A DNA stretch of 64,000 bases from the NCBI RefSeq assembly GCF_900111035.1, contig NZ_FOFU01000004.1:124001-188000 (forward strand), written 5' to 3'. The position numbers and the translations under genes are program-made. Below, piece by piece: positions 24,127-32,883 of the stretch. The stretch is from Treponema bryantii. GTDB taxonomy: Bacteria; Spirochaetota; Spirochaetia; Treponematales; Treponemataceae. How positions within the stretch are numbered: the first letter of the stretch is position 1; the number at the start of each line of letters is the position of its first letter. The notes below the pieces were generated by a model. That model was not told the origin of the DNA, did not search any database, and saw nothing but the letters and a program-made list of their open reading frames with translations.

Positions 24127-24943
24127 TTTTGCATTTGTCCGCTATGCTTTTATTGTTGGCGTGTTGATTTCACTCTGTTCTTCACTGCTTGGAGTTACCC
24201 TTGTTCTCAAACGCTTTTCATTTATTGGAGACGGACTTTCACATGTAGCCTTTGGCGGAATCTGTATTGCAACAGTTCTTGGAACCTTCATCAGCATTCC
24301 TAATGACATGTACATAGTTCTGCCGGTAACCATCATAAGTGCAATTTTATTACTTCGTTCAGGCCAGAACAAAAAGATTCAGGGAGATGCAGCAGTTGCA
24401 ATGATTTCTGTAGCGTCCCTTGCAATCGGTTATCTTTTAATGAATATTTTTTCTACTTCATCAAATCTTACTGGAGATGTCTGCAGTACCCTCTTTGGCT
24501 CGACTTCAATCCTTACCCTCACCTCCGGCGAAGTATGGCTTTGTGCAGGTCTTTCAATTGCAGTAATCATAGCTTACATAATCTTCTATAATAAGATCTT
24601 CTGCGTAACCTTTGATGAAAACTTTGCAACCGCAGTTGGTACACATGCACAGGCTTATAATCTTGTAATTGCAATCATCATAGCAGTAATCATCGTACTT
24701 GCAATGAACCTCGTAGGCTCGCTTTTAATTTCTGCCCTCGTAATCTTCCCAGCCCTTTCTGCAATGCGTGTATTCAAAAGTTTCCGTTCTGTAACTATTT
24801 GCTCAGCCATTGTTTCTGTAGTATGTTCTGTGGCAGGTCTTTTGATTTCAATACTCGCCGGCACTCCAGTAGGAAGCACTATCGTAGCAGCAGACCTTAC
24901 CGCATTTCTCATATTTACAATTGCAGGAGTTTTTATAAAATAG
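24098..24943 (+). CDS. znuB: Zinc/manganese-type ABC transporter, permease
   Basis: A 281-residue membrane protein with eight or nine hydrophobic helices, of the ABC-3 family that imports Zn, Mn or Fe ions. Family blocks include GDGLSHVAFGGI near residue 46, TVGTHAQAYN-type text (FATAVGTHAQAYN) near residue 178 and the AMNLVGSLLISALVIFPAL segment. It overlaps znuC and is followed after six bases by the lipoprotein gene. No periplasmic metal-binding protein is encoded next to it. Confidence 0.87.
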   Translation: MIDTLIQYFSFAFVRYAFIVGVLISLCSSLLGVTLVLKRFSFIGDGLSHVAFGGICIATVLGTFISIPNDMYIVLPVTIISAILLLRSGQNKKIQGDAAVAMISVASLAIGYLLMNIFSTSSNLTGDVCSTLFGSTSILTLTSGEVWLCAGLSIAVIIAYIIFYNKIFCVTFDENFATAVGTHAQAYNLVIAIIIAVIIVLAMNLVGSLLISALVIFPALSAMRVFKSFRSVTICSAIVSVVCSVAGLLISILAGTPVGSTIVAADLTAFLIFTIAGVFIK

Positions 24944-24949
24944 AAAGTG

Positions 24950-25546
24950 ATGATTAAGAATATTTTCAGGGCGTTCCCCCGGCTGCGCCAGGGTCGGGCT
25001 TTAGCTCGACAGTCCTCGGCCCTTCTGGCCTGCGGTCTGCTCGCGACAATCCCTAACGCTTTCCTATCATGTAAAGGAAAAGACACAACAAATAACTCAG
25101 GTCTTCAGGCCGCTTCCGCCGCAAAGAACACAGAAGCTGTCGCAGACATGAATACCAGCTCACAGCCGTTAGTTTCGCCAGGCTCAAATACCGGCAATTC
25201 AAAAGTCGACCTCGATCTTACAAAAATGTCCGCAACAATGATATACACTACAATCTTTGATATGCTTGTAATGCCGGAAGACTATGTAGAAAAAAACATC
25301 AAAGTAAAAGGCTGGTTCGAAACCTACACTGATCCGTACACAGGCGAAATATACTACGCTGTAGTTGTCCCTGATGCAACAGCCTGCTGTCAGCAGGGCC
25401 TCGAGTTCATATGGCCCGGCAACCACACCTATCCGGATGATTTCCCTAAACCAGGAGAAGACATCACAATCACAGGACTCTACAAAATCACAGAAATCGA
25501 TGGCGTAACCTACAACTACCTCGAAGCCACCAGTGTTGATTTTTAA
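24950..25546 (+). CDS. Lipoprotein with DUF1980/YcgQ-like domain; signal peptide encoded by an interspersed repeat
   Basis: A 198-residue protein. Residues 1-41 form a lipoprotein signal peptide ending AFLSC (Cys41). Residues 8-37 of it are translated from an inserted repeat, including the hydrophobic core SALLACGLLATIP. A Ser/Thr/Asn-rich linker follows (45-90). The C-terminal domain has YVEKNIKVKGWFETY, PDATACCQQGLEFIW and DITITGLY, resembling the C-terminal domain of the zinc-regulated YcgQ/DUF1980 family, including its paired cysteines. It starts six bases after znuB and is probably co-transcribed and metal-regulated. A role in metal handling is inferred from context and from the CC motif. 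Confidence 0.7.
   Translation: MIKNIFRAFPRLRQGRALARQSSALLACGLLATIPNAFLSCKGKDTTNNSGLQAASAAKNTEAVADMNTSSQPLVSPGSNTGNSKVDLDLTKMSATMIYTTIFDMLVMPEDYVEKNIKVKGWFETYTDPYTGEIYYAVVVPDATACCQQGLEFIWPGNHTYPDDFPKPGEDITITGLYKITEIDGVTYNYLEATSVDF
24969..25059 (+). repeat. GC-rich palindromic element inserted in frame in a lipoprotein gene
   Basis: A 91-base block far richer in G+C than its surroundings, bounded by GCGTT (24971) and AACGC (25055) and containing an inner hairpin GTCGGGC-ttta-GCTCGAC and GGCC tracts. It resembles noncoding interspersed palindromes seen in Treponema genomes. It keeps the frame and supplies 30 codons of the signal peptide. Confidence 0.65.
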
Positions 25547-25571
25547 TTCACAGGACTTTTAAACACACAAA

Positions 25572-25614
25572 AAAAATCCCCCTTCTGGCGTGACAATGCG
25601 GAAGAGGGATTTTT
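25572..25614. terminator. Bidirectional terminator between the znu lipoprotein and the Spherulin-like gene
   Basis: AAAAATCCC (25572-25580) pairs with GGGATTTTT (25606-25614), extended inward by CTTC/GAAG with one mismatch. A-run and T-run on the two sides allow it to work for both converging genes. Confidence 0.8.
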
Positions 25615-25643
25615 GCTACTTATTATAATTTCATTCTGAAAAA

Positions 25644-27953
25644 TTACTTATTAAAGAAGTTTGCAAGCAGTTCAACTTCAGTATTAAGGTAACTTGGTAA
25701 TCCTCCCCAAACATTTGATTCACCATAGATACCGTAATCTCTGTCAGTTACATAAACATGAGTATATCCATATTTTTCAGCATTCATAAGTGCATCTACA
25801 AGCTGGGCATTATAAGCCTCATCAGAAATACCTAATGACTTATATTCGTTTATAACTTCATTTCGGAAATCTTCATAATTAAAAGCCTGATAGTATGCTG
25901 TACTTGCTGCCTGACGGAAATCTTCACCTGCTACAACTGATTTATCAAGAATAGAACTCTCAGTGATATCAGATTCATTATAAATTTTATTATTTTTTGA
26001 ATCTTGAATTCTGAGCAGCTGCCAGCGGATAGCTTCATATCTGGTATTATTCTTAAGTACTTTCTGGCGGAAATCAGGAGAATCAATTACATCAAAATCA
26101 TAAGCACCATGAATCAATGCAAGTTTATGAGCTACTTCTGAATTAACAGTACAAGAATCTGCAAGTCTCTTCCATTCAGGAGCAGATGCATCATAACTAC
26201 TGTCTCGAGGATCTCCATATTTTGCGATAGAATATTTTTGCTCAAAACATACAAGAATATCTACAAGCTTTCCATATGCCATCTGATTACTCCAGAACAT
26301 ACCGCCTGCATTTCCAATTTTTATAAATTCAGGATGGACTTTCATTATTTCAGTAAAAAGCTGCCAGTAATATCCACCTTCTGGATTTATATTCAAATTA
26401 TTTATCTCGTCAGCAAGATTTGTTCCCTTCGGATATTTAAGAAGTTCAGTCGGTGCAAATTCTTTTCCATTAGGAAATGTAAGAGTTGAATCATAATTTC
26501 CTGCAATCTCATATCTTGGATAGAATTCATCAATCCAGATACCATCAAGATTACAACCGTAAATATTACAATTAGCAATCCAGTTTTCAATATCACCGAT
26601 TACAGAATCTTCTATTCCATTTATAGAACGATATTTGAAGCTGCCGTTTTCATTGGCAAATTCGGCAGTACATGTATGTACATAACCAATGAGTTTACAG
26701 TTCTGCTTAATTGTTCCAAGATAATCTTTAGCTGTTTCCCAGTCAAAACCACTAGGTCCATTCACTCCATTCAATACTACAAAAATATCCTTATCCGGAT
26801 TATTTGCTTTAAATGATGCTACAGTTTTTTCAATCTGTTCCCAATTAGAAGCGCCTGTGATATATGCAGGAATTATTATACCATTGTTATACTCTATCTT
26901 GTTGCCTTCAGAATCTTTTGCTGCAAAATCTACAACTGTAATATTAGCTCCATTATTTGAAACAAAGCTTTTATTCTTTTCAGGTAATACAGTAGCTGAT
27001 TGCCAGCCATCACCTTCTGAAGAAAATGATACATAACCAAATGCAAAGCTGTTGATTTTTTCTGCTACAAATGCTGAGTTTTCATCAAAAGGAATTTTTA
27101 CAAATACCTCATGATTTTCTACAGTACAATCTAAAGTACATATAGCAGTTCCCCAGTTACTACCATTATATTTATACAACGATGTAACAAAAGTACCATC
27201 CGATTGCTTTGTTCTCTCAACTAAGAAATCTGCGCCACTTTCTGTCCAAAGCCATGATTTGAAACCAGTATCTGCATTTTCATCAGTATTTATATATAAA
27301 TCAAAATTTGCGATACTTTCTGGTTCTTTAATTGAGGCATAAAGATAATTATTATCATAGATAAAATTAAAATCTTCGATCTCAAGATTCAGTTTCTTAG
27401 TTCCATAAGCAAAATTGTTATTCTGGGCAGGTAATATAGTTGCTATCTCCCAGCCATCACCTTCTGCAGAATATGAAACATAACCAAATGTGTATTTAGC
27501 AAAGTTGTCATAAATAAGATTTGATTCTGGATCAAAAGGGATTTTCAAAGTCACTTTATTGTTTTCAACAGAAGCTTCAACTTCAAATTTTGCATCTCCC
27601 CAAACAGAACCATCAAATGCATTATAGAAAGAAGTTTTAAAACTACCATCTGTCTGCTTTACTCTCTGAACTAAGATATCAGCACCACTTTCTTTCCAAA
27701 GCCATGATTTAAAACCAGACTCAGAATTTCCATCAACATTAATATAGAAACTAAGATTTGCTATATTAGCCGGTTCATCAATTGTTGCAAAGATATACTT
27801 GTCATTATAAGTAATATCCATTGTGCTATCCTGAGAAGTCGGATTAGAAGCTCTGGATGTTACACCGTCTCTATTCTTATAATTTGTTAGTCCCATTTGA
27901 CAGCTTACAAAAGATAAGCCCAAAAGAACCGCAGGTAAAATTTTCTTAATCAT
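25644..27953 (-). CDS. Lipoprotein with duplicated beta domain and Spherulin-4-like (GH135-type) domain
   Basis: A 769-residue exported protein. A lipoprotein signal ends SFVSC (Cys18). Residues about 45-183 and 196-331 are two copies of the same domain, each with SGFKSWLW or TGFKSWLW, ESGADxLVxR and EGDGW blocks; the fold looks like a carbohydrate-binding beta sandwich, but I do not recognise the family. Residues about 358-680 resemble Spherulin 4: GIIIPAYITG at the first strand, FVVLNGVNGPSG, LIGYVHT and GIWIDEFYPR, with acidic residues placed like those of the glycoside hydrolase family that contains Sph3. It may cleave an amino-sugar polymer; this is inferred. It follows the DUF4832 lipoprotein by 55 bases with GGAGAA before the ATG. 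Confidence 0.75.
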   Translation of the reverse strand: MIKKILPAVLLGLSFVSCQMGLTNYKNRDGVTSRASNPTSQDSTMDITYNDKYIFATIDEPANIANLSFYINVDGNSESGFKSWLWKESGADILVQRVKQTDGSFKTSFYNAFDGSVWGDAKFEVEASVENNKVTLKIPFDPESNLIYDNFAKYTFGYVSYSAEGDGWEIATILPAQNNNFAYGTKKLNLEIEDFNFIYDNNYLYASIKEPESIANFDLYINTDENADTGFKSWLWTESGADFLVERTKQSDGTFVTSLYKYNGSNWGTAICTLDCTVENHEVFVKIPFDENSAFVAEKINSFAFGYVSFSSEGDGWQSATVLPEKNKSFVSNNGANITVVDFAAKDSEGNKIEYNNGIIIPAYITGASNWEQIEKTVASFKANNPDKDIFVVLNGVNGPSGFDWETAKDYLGTIKQNCKLIGYVHTCTAEFANENGSFKYRSINGIEDSVIGDIENWIANCNIYGCNLDGIWIDEFYPRYEIAGNYDSTLTFPNGKEFAPTELLKYPKGTNLADEINNLNINPEGGYYWQLFTEIMKVHPEFIKIGNAGGMFWSNQMAYGKLVDILVCFEQKYSIAKYGDPRDSSYDASAPEWKRLADSCTVNSEVAHKLALIHGAYDFDVIDSPDFRQKVLKNNTRYEAIRWQLLRIQDSKNNKIYNESDITESSILDKSVVAGEDFRQAASTAYYQAFNYEDFRNEVINEYKSLGISDEAYNAQLVDALMNAEKYGYTHVYVTDRDYGIYGESNVWGGLPSYLNTEVELLANFFNK

Positions 27954-28008
27954 AAAAATTCTCCATTTTAGTAAAAAGTTTTTTTGTCACGCTTACTTTT
28001 TTAATTTT

Positions 28009-29604
28009 TTATTTTGAAATTTCTCCAATTTTTGTTGCTTTCAGATCGGAATTCCAAAGATCTTTATTTGCAAGTTGAATTGGATAGTTTCCGTCAAAAT
28101 CAGAAATTTTGAGGTATATTGTATAACTACCTTCCGGTAGTTTTGATGTATTCAAAACAAAACTTTTATCTTTTCCATCAAACACAAGGTTTGGATCTTT
28201 CTTTTCAAGAACAATGTTGCCATCTTTTTCAAAAAGCACAGTCATCACCTTCTTTCTGTGATAAGGAAGATTTGCAAAACCATTATTTATAAATGTCAGA
28301 TTTATATCCATTTCAGAAAGATTTTCAGGATATTCTAAAAGCACGTCTGTTAAGACATAGCGATAGCCCATATGCTTAATCAGATATTTAAAGGCCGGTT
28401 CATTTTTATAATTAAACTTATTTAATTCACGGAAAACAGATTCTTTATAACCTATATTCAAAATTGAAAGATGATTTGTAAACATTTCAACCATTGAATT
28501 ACAATTACCAGATTTCAAGTTATAGTTTCCGATCAATTCACCGCCATAAGGAGTATGATTTGTAAAGGCCTCCATAAAAGCAGTTTCCTGAGCACGATTT
28601 ATGGTAAAAGTTCCAGAATCAGACTCTGAGCCAAGATAACCGTCATTATAAAGTCCCAGTCTGTAAAATTCTTTTTCAGAAGAAACAGGGGTAAATGATT
28701 CAGGAACATTTTCACAATCAAAATCAAAATCTGAATTTCTTCGTTTGATATAATCATAAATAAATCGTGGCTGACGAACTAACAATGGAACATCACAATT
28801 ATTTGCTTCAAGTTCTTTTGTAAACTTTCGCATAACCAGAACAAGATATCCATTTTCAATATATTCATCATTTTTATCAGGTGTTGAATCAAGCTCTAAT
28901 TCGAAATCATAATCATACTTTTCAAAATCAGCTTTTTTCATTTTTTTAGAATAAGTAGTAAAGTTCATTTCACCCCAAGGGCCAATCATTCCACACTGAA
29001 TACCTGTCAACACTGATGCATAATCCTTAACTGCTTCGCAGATATCTTCAACATGAGTGAGAATTAAACCAAAATCTTCAGGCTCAACATCACGAGTTTT
29101 TCCATCACCTTCAAAATTTGGATCGTATGCAAAACGAATTAAAGCTGTTTTTCCTGCAGCTTTTACACGATTTAAAACATCTTTAATTTCATCTACCGGC
29201 AGATGAACCTTTTCTCCATTAAGACTTTCAGTTCCATCATTTCTTGTTGAAAAAGAACTTATATCAAACTCTATAAGCAGCTGATCAAATCTTGCAGTAT
29301 TCAGAACTTCATTATCTTCAGGGTAAACTCCATCAGTACAAATCGGATTATGATTCTCAAGTCGATTTTTATAACTACTTTTTATTGTAATATTATCTTT
29401 TGTAACAATTGCCTTTACGACACTATAGAATCCCATATCAGGATTAAAAATAATCTTTTCGGAATCCTTAAACTCTAAATCAGGGTGAACACTTCTAATT
29501 TGTTCTTCCCCTCTTTCAGGATCCCTTTCCTTTTGTAGTGAAGCACTACAGCCAAATAGCACTGATGAGCACAATAATAAGACAGAAATAGTTCTTTTAA
29601 GCAT
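28009..29604 (-). CDS. Lipoprotein with DUF4874 and DUF4832 domains
   Basis: A 531-residue exported protein with a lipoprotein signal ending LFGC (Cys19). The DUF4874 half opens with IIFNPDMGFYSVV and has the barrel-like text QLLIEFDISSF, TALIRFAYDPNFEGD and TGIQCGMIGPWGEMN. DUF4832 follows, with VPLLVRQPRF and a C-terminal beta domain (NLTFINNGFANLP, LPEGSYTIYLKISD). The tandem is found in secreted proteins of polysaccharide-degrading bacteria and looks like a glycoside-hydrolase barrel, though no activity is established. It forms a two-gene unit with the Spherulin-4-like lipoprotein. Confidence 0.8.
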   Translation of the reverse strand: MLKRTISVLLLCSSVLFGCSASLQKERDPERGEEQIRSVHPDLEFKDSEKIIFNPDMGFYSVVKAIVTKDNITIKSSYKNRLENHNPICTDGVYPEDNEVLNTARFDQLLIEFDISSFSTRNDGTESLNGEKVHLPVDEIKDVLNRVKAAGKTALIRFAYDPNFEGDGKTRDVEPEDFGLILTHVEDICEAVKDYASVLTGIQCGMIGPWGEMNFTTYSKKMKKADFEKYDYDFELELDSTPDKNDEYIENGYLVLVMRKFTKELEANNCDVPLLVRQPRFIYDYIKRRNSDFDFDCENVPESFTPVSSEKEFYRLGLYNDGYLGSESDSGTFTINRAQETAFMEAFTNHTPYGGELIGNYNLKSGNCNSMVEMFTNHLSILNIGYKESVFRELNKFNYKNEPAFKYLIKHMGYRYVLTDVLLEYPENLSEMDINLTFINNGFANLPYHRKKVMTVLFEKDGNIVLEKKDPNLVFDGKDKSFVLNTSKLPEGSYTIYLKISDFDGNYPIQLANKDLWNSDLKATKIGEISK

Positions 29605-29731
29605 ATATAACCTCGCTATTGTTTTTATAACTGCTGTAATTCTGCAGTTATATTAAATAATAGGTAAAATCCCCTAAGGTTACAAAATTTATTATTTTTT
29701 ATTTTATATTTTCACGAATTCATTTTTTTTA

Positions 29732-29780
29732 TATAATAGATGCATTATTCCAAATGGGAGCCTGGATTTGAGACTCCCCC
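29732..29780 (+). promoter_or_regulatory. leuS promoter -10 and leader hairpin
   Basis: TATAAT at 29732-29737 lies in a very AT-rich tract; the -35 is poor. The leader of about 55 bases contains GGGAG (29756-29760) paired with CTCCC (29774-29778) around 13 bases, before the ribosome site GTGAGG. No T-run follows, so it is not a terminator. Confidence 0.4.
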
Positions 29781-29798
29781 AAAAAATGTGAGGCGTGT

Positions 29799-32351
29799 AT
29801 GAGTAAGTATCCATTTGAGTCCATCGAGCCTAAATGGCAGAAGTATTGGGACGAACACAAAACTTTTAAGGCAACTGAGGATGAAAAATTTCCACCAGAG
29901 AAACGCATGTATGTACTGGACATGTTCCCGTATCCAAGTGCTGCTGGTCTACATGTTGGACATCCTGAAGGTTATACCGCAACTGATATTTACTGCCGCT
30001 ACCTACGTATGAACGGTTACAACGTTCTTCACCCTATGGGATATGACGCTTTCGGTCTTCCTGCAGAAAACTATGCTATTAAGACTGGAACACATCCAAA
30101 GACAACAACTAACGCAAATATTGAACACTTTACACAGCAGATTAAGTCGCTTGGTTTCTCTTATGACTGGGACCGCTGTGTTTCTACCTGTGAGCCAGAT
30201 TACTACAAATGGACACAGTGGATTTTCCTCCAGCTCTACAAAAAAGGATTGGCATACGAAGCACAGACTCCAATCAACTGGTGTCCTTCTTGTATGACAG
30301 GTCTCGCTAACGAGGAAGTAAAAGATGGAAAGTGTGACCGCTGTGGTGCAGAAGTAACTCACAAAACAATCCGTCAGTGGATTTTGAAGATTACTGATTA
30401 TGCAGACCGCCTTGATGCAGATCTCGAAGGTCTCGACTGGCCGGAAAGCGTAAAGGCAATGCAGCACAACTGGATTGGTAAATCAACAGGTGCTGAAGTT
30501 ACTTTCACTGTAGCTGACAAAGACGGAAAACCAACTGATAATAAACTTACAGTTTATACAACTCGCTGCGATACATTGTTCGGAGCTACTTATATGGTAG
30601 TAAGTCCTGAGCACAAAATTATTCCTGAAATCACAACTGCTGAACAGGCTGATGCAGTTAAGGCTTATCAGGAAGCAGCTGCAAAGAAGTCAGATCTCGA
30701 ACGTACAGACCTTGCAAAAGACAAGACCGGTGTATTCTCAGGAAGCTATGCAATTAACCCAGTAAACGGAAAACTCATTCCAATCTGGATTGCAGACTAC
30801 GTATTGATTTCTTACGGTACTGGTGCAATTATGGCCGTACCTGCTCACGATGACCGCGACTGGGAATTCGCAAAGAAGTTCAATCTTCCTATCATCGAAG
30901 TTTTGAAGAGCGAAGTTGATGTACAGACTCAGGCTTGGACACAGGACGGAATCCACGTAAACTCTGAGTTCCTCGACGGTCTTAACAAGGCAGACGCTAT
31001 TGCCAAGATGCTGGAATTCCTCGAAGAAAAGAAAATCGGCCGCAAGGCTATCAACTATAAACTCCGCGACTGGGTTTACAGCCGCCAGCGCTACTGGGGT
31101 GAACCAATTCCTCTGGTACACTGTCCAGACTGTGGAACAGTGCCGGTTCCGGAAGAAGAGCTCCCATTAAAGCTTCCTGAGGTAAAATCATATCAGCCAA
31201 CAGGAACAGGAGAATCTCCACTTGCTGCAATTGATGAATGGGTAAACTGCAAGTGTCCAAAGTGCGGTAAACCTGCTAAGCGTGAAACAAACACAATGCC
31301 TCAGTGGGGTGGAAGCTGCTGGTACTACCTCCGCTACCTTGACCCACACAATGACAAGCAGTTCTGTGCAGCAGACAAAGAAAAATACTGGATGCCGGTA
31401 GACCTCTATATTGGTGGTGCTGAGCATGCCGTTCTCCACCTTCTCTATGCCCGCTTCTGGCACAAGGTACTTTATGATATCGGAGTTGTTTCTACAAAAG
31501 AACCATTCCAGCGCCTCGTAAACCAGGGTATGATCACTTCATTTGCTTTCCAGAGAAAGAACAAGACTCTGGTTCCTGTTGATGAAGTTGAACAGCGCGA
31601 AGACGGAAAATACTACGAGAAAGCAACAAACGAAGAACTCGAGCAGATTGTTGCAAAGATGTCTAAGTCTTTAAAGAACGTAGTAAATCCTGATGATGAA
31701 ATTAAAGCATACGGTGCTGACTCAGTACGTATGTACGAAATGTTCATGGGACCTCTTACAATGTCTAAGCCATGGGCAACACAGGGTATTGTTGGTATTC
31801 ACCGCTTCCTCGAAAAGGTATGGTCAGTATCTGAAAAGCCAATGGCTGATATCGATATCACTGGCAAGCTCGAAGACAAGGCACTCATCAGCGCCCGAAA
31901 GACTTTTGCTCAGACAATCAAAAAAGTAACTGATGATACAGCTACTTTAAACTTCAACACAGCAATCAGCCAGATGATGATTTTCATCAACGAACTCTCA
32001 AAGCTTCCAGAAGTTCCAAAGGCAATGTGGAGCGACTTCGTAAAGGTACTTTCACCTTACGCTCCACACCTCGGTGAAGAACTCTGGGAAAAACTTGGAA
32101 ACAAGGAATCTATTGCATACGTTGCATGGCCAACAGTAAACGCAGACTTTGCTAAAGATGATACAAAGCAGATTGTTGTTATGGTAAACGGCAAAAAACG
32201 CGACACCTTCGAAGCAGCCCCAGGAACCGCAGATGACGTTCTCAAAGAAACAGCATTTGCCCGTGACGGTGTAAAGAAGTTTACAGACGGACATGAAGTT
32301 GTAAAAGTAATTATCGTTAAGGATAAGCTTGTTAATATTGTAGTTAAATAA
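29799..32351 (+). CDS. leuS: Leucyl-tRNA synthetase
   Basis: It charges tRNA-Leu. The 850-residue class I enzyme has the HIGH-type motif [19 protein letters not shown] (about 44-62), two CxxC zinc-type pairs (CPSC/CDRCG near 165-182 and CPDCG/CPKCG near 440-490), the editing domain with [14 protein letters not shown] and the KMSKS loop KMSKSLKN near residue 620. Length fits the bacterial type. GTGAGGCG precedes the ATG. It is transcribed alone and followed by a hairpin and a large palindrome. Confidence 0.97.
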   Translation: MSKYPFESIEPKWQKYWDEHKTFKATEDEKFPPEKRMYVLDMFPYPSAAGLHVGHPEGYTATDIYCRYLRMNGYNVLHPMGYDAFGLPAENYAIKTGTHPKTTTNANIEHFTQQIKSLGFSYDWDRCVSTCEPDYYKWTQWIFLQLYKKGLAYEAQTPINWCPSCMTGLANEEVKDGKCDRCGAEVTHKTIRQWILKITDYADRLDADLEGLDWPESVKAMQHNWIGKSTGAEVTFTVADKDGKPTDNKLTVYTTRCDTLFGATYMVVSPEHKIIPEITTAEQADAVKAYQEAAAKKSDLERTDLAKDKTGVFSGSYAINPVNGKLIPIWIADYVLISYGTGAIMAVPAHDDRDWEFAKKFNLPIIEVLKSEVDVQTQAWTQDGIHVNSEFLDGLNKADAIAKMLEFLEEKKIGRKAINYKLRDWVYSRQRYWGEPIPLVHCPDCGTVPVPEEELPLKLPEVKSYQPTGTGESPLAAIDEWVNCKCPKCGKPAKRETNTMPQWGGSCWYYLRYLDPHNDKQFCAADKEKYWMPVDLYIGGAEHAVLHLLYARFWHKVLYDIGVVSTKEPFQRLVNQGMITSFAFQRKNKTLVPVDEVEQREDGKYYEKATNEELEQIVAKMSKSLKNVVNPDDEIKAYGADSVRMYEMFMGPLTMSKPWATQGIVGIHRFLEKVWSVSEKPMADIDITGKLEDKALISARKTFAQTIKKVTDDTATLNFNTAISQMMIFINELSKLPEVPKAMWSDFVKVLSPYAPHLGEELWEKLGNKESIAYVAWPTVNADFAKDDTKQIVVMVNGKKRDTFEAAPGTADDVLKETAFARDGVKKFTDGHEVVKVIIVKDKLVNIVVK

Positions 32352-32353
32352 TT

Positions 32354-32376
32354 ATTCCCCGGCAAAACCGGGGAAT
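32354..32376 (+). terminator. Hairpin after leuS
   Basis: ATTCCCCGG (32354-32362) and CCGGGGAAT (32368-32376) form a perfect 9-bp stem with loop CAAAA, three bases after the leuS stop. The T-run is lacking, so termination may depend on the palindrome downstream. Confidence 0.5.
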
Positions 32377-32401
32377 TGATAAGATTTCTGGATTTATAAA
32401 A

Positions 32402-32538
32402 AAATCCGCCTGTGGGACGTAGGAAAAAGAAAGCAAGGGGGAACCATCAGCGGCCACGCGAGCGAAGCAAGCGTGGGTAAGCGAATGATGGGGGATACCT
32501 TGCTTTTTTTTCCGTCGCTGGGACCCGCAGACGGATTT
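32402..32538. repeat. 137-base imperfect palindrome between convergent leuS and STAS genes
   Basis: The ends AAATCCG (32402) and CGGATTT (32532-32538) are complementary, as are CTG-GGG/CCC-CAG, AAGCAAGG/CCTTGCTT and the central CCACGC/GCGTGG. The arms carry small deletions relative to each other. On the plus strand CCTTGC is followed by eight T, so it can also terminate leuS. It fills the 204-base gap; no gene is visible. Confidence 0.65.
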
Positions 32539-32555
32539 CTTTTTATATGAGCCGA

Positions 32556-32882
32556 CTAATTAACCTCAGTCACCGAATTTATAAGGTTGAATAAGTATTT
32601 AAACCCCGTCGCAGAAATCGCCTTCTCTGCCTCATTCGACATCGACATAAAATACAGTTTATGACCAACATCTTCACTATCGTTGAAAGCAGCCATAAGG
32701 AAGCCTATTCCTGCAGGATCAAGTTCAACAAGTTTTGACATATCAAGAACGATATTATTTTTGTGAACAGCGTCATAAAGCATGTTCTGGAATTCACCGA
32801 TAGTATAGGCATTCAAAGCGCCTTCGAGTTCGTATAAGTGGTAGTTAGCACCGTCTTTTTCTACAATTGATAACTGTTCCAT
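32556..32882 (-). CDS. STAS-domain protein lacking the phosphorylatable serine
   Basis: A 108-residue single-domain protein of the anti-sigma-factor-antagonist (SpoIIAA/RsbV) type: YHLYELEGALNAYTIGEF, NIVLDMSKLVELDPAGIGFL and a C-terminal helix. In regulated members the loop reads DSSG or DSTG with the switch serine; here it is D55-P56-A57-G58, so neither position can be phosphorylated. It begins one base after the stop of the large SpoIIE-type phosphatase, which normally would dephosphorylate such a partner. It may have kept binding without the switch, or act with another STAS partner. Confidence 0.85.
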   Translation of the reverse strand: MEQLSIVEKDGANYHLYELEGALNAYTIGEFQNMLYDAVHKNNIVLDMSKLVELDPAGIGFLMAAFNDSEDVGHKLYFMSMSNEAEKAISATGFKYLFNLINSVTEVN

Positions 32883-32883
32883 A

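Noticed and set aside
29754-29771. Five-codon leader peptide (MGAWI) before leuS as an attenuator
   Set aside because: It contains no leucine codons and no terminator follows.
29756-29780. tRNA fragment suggested by GGATTTGAGACTCCC in the leuS leader
   Set aside because: Only a weak T-arm-like resemblance on one strand; no acceptor, D or anticodon arms.
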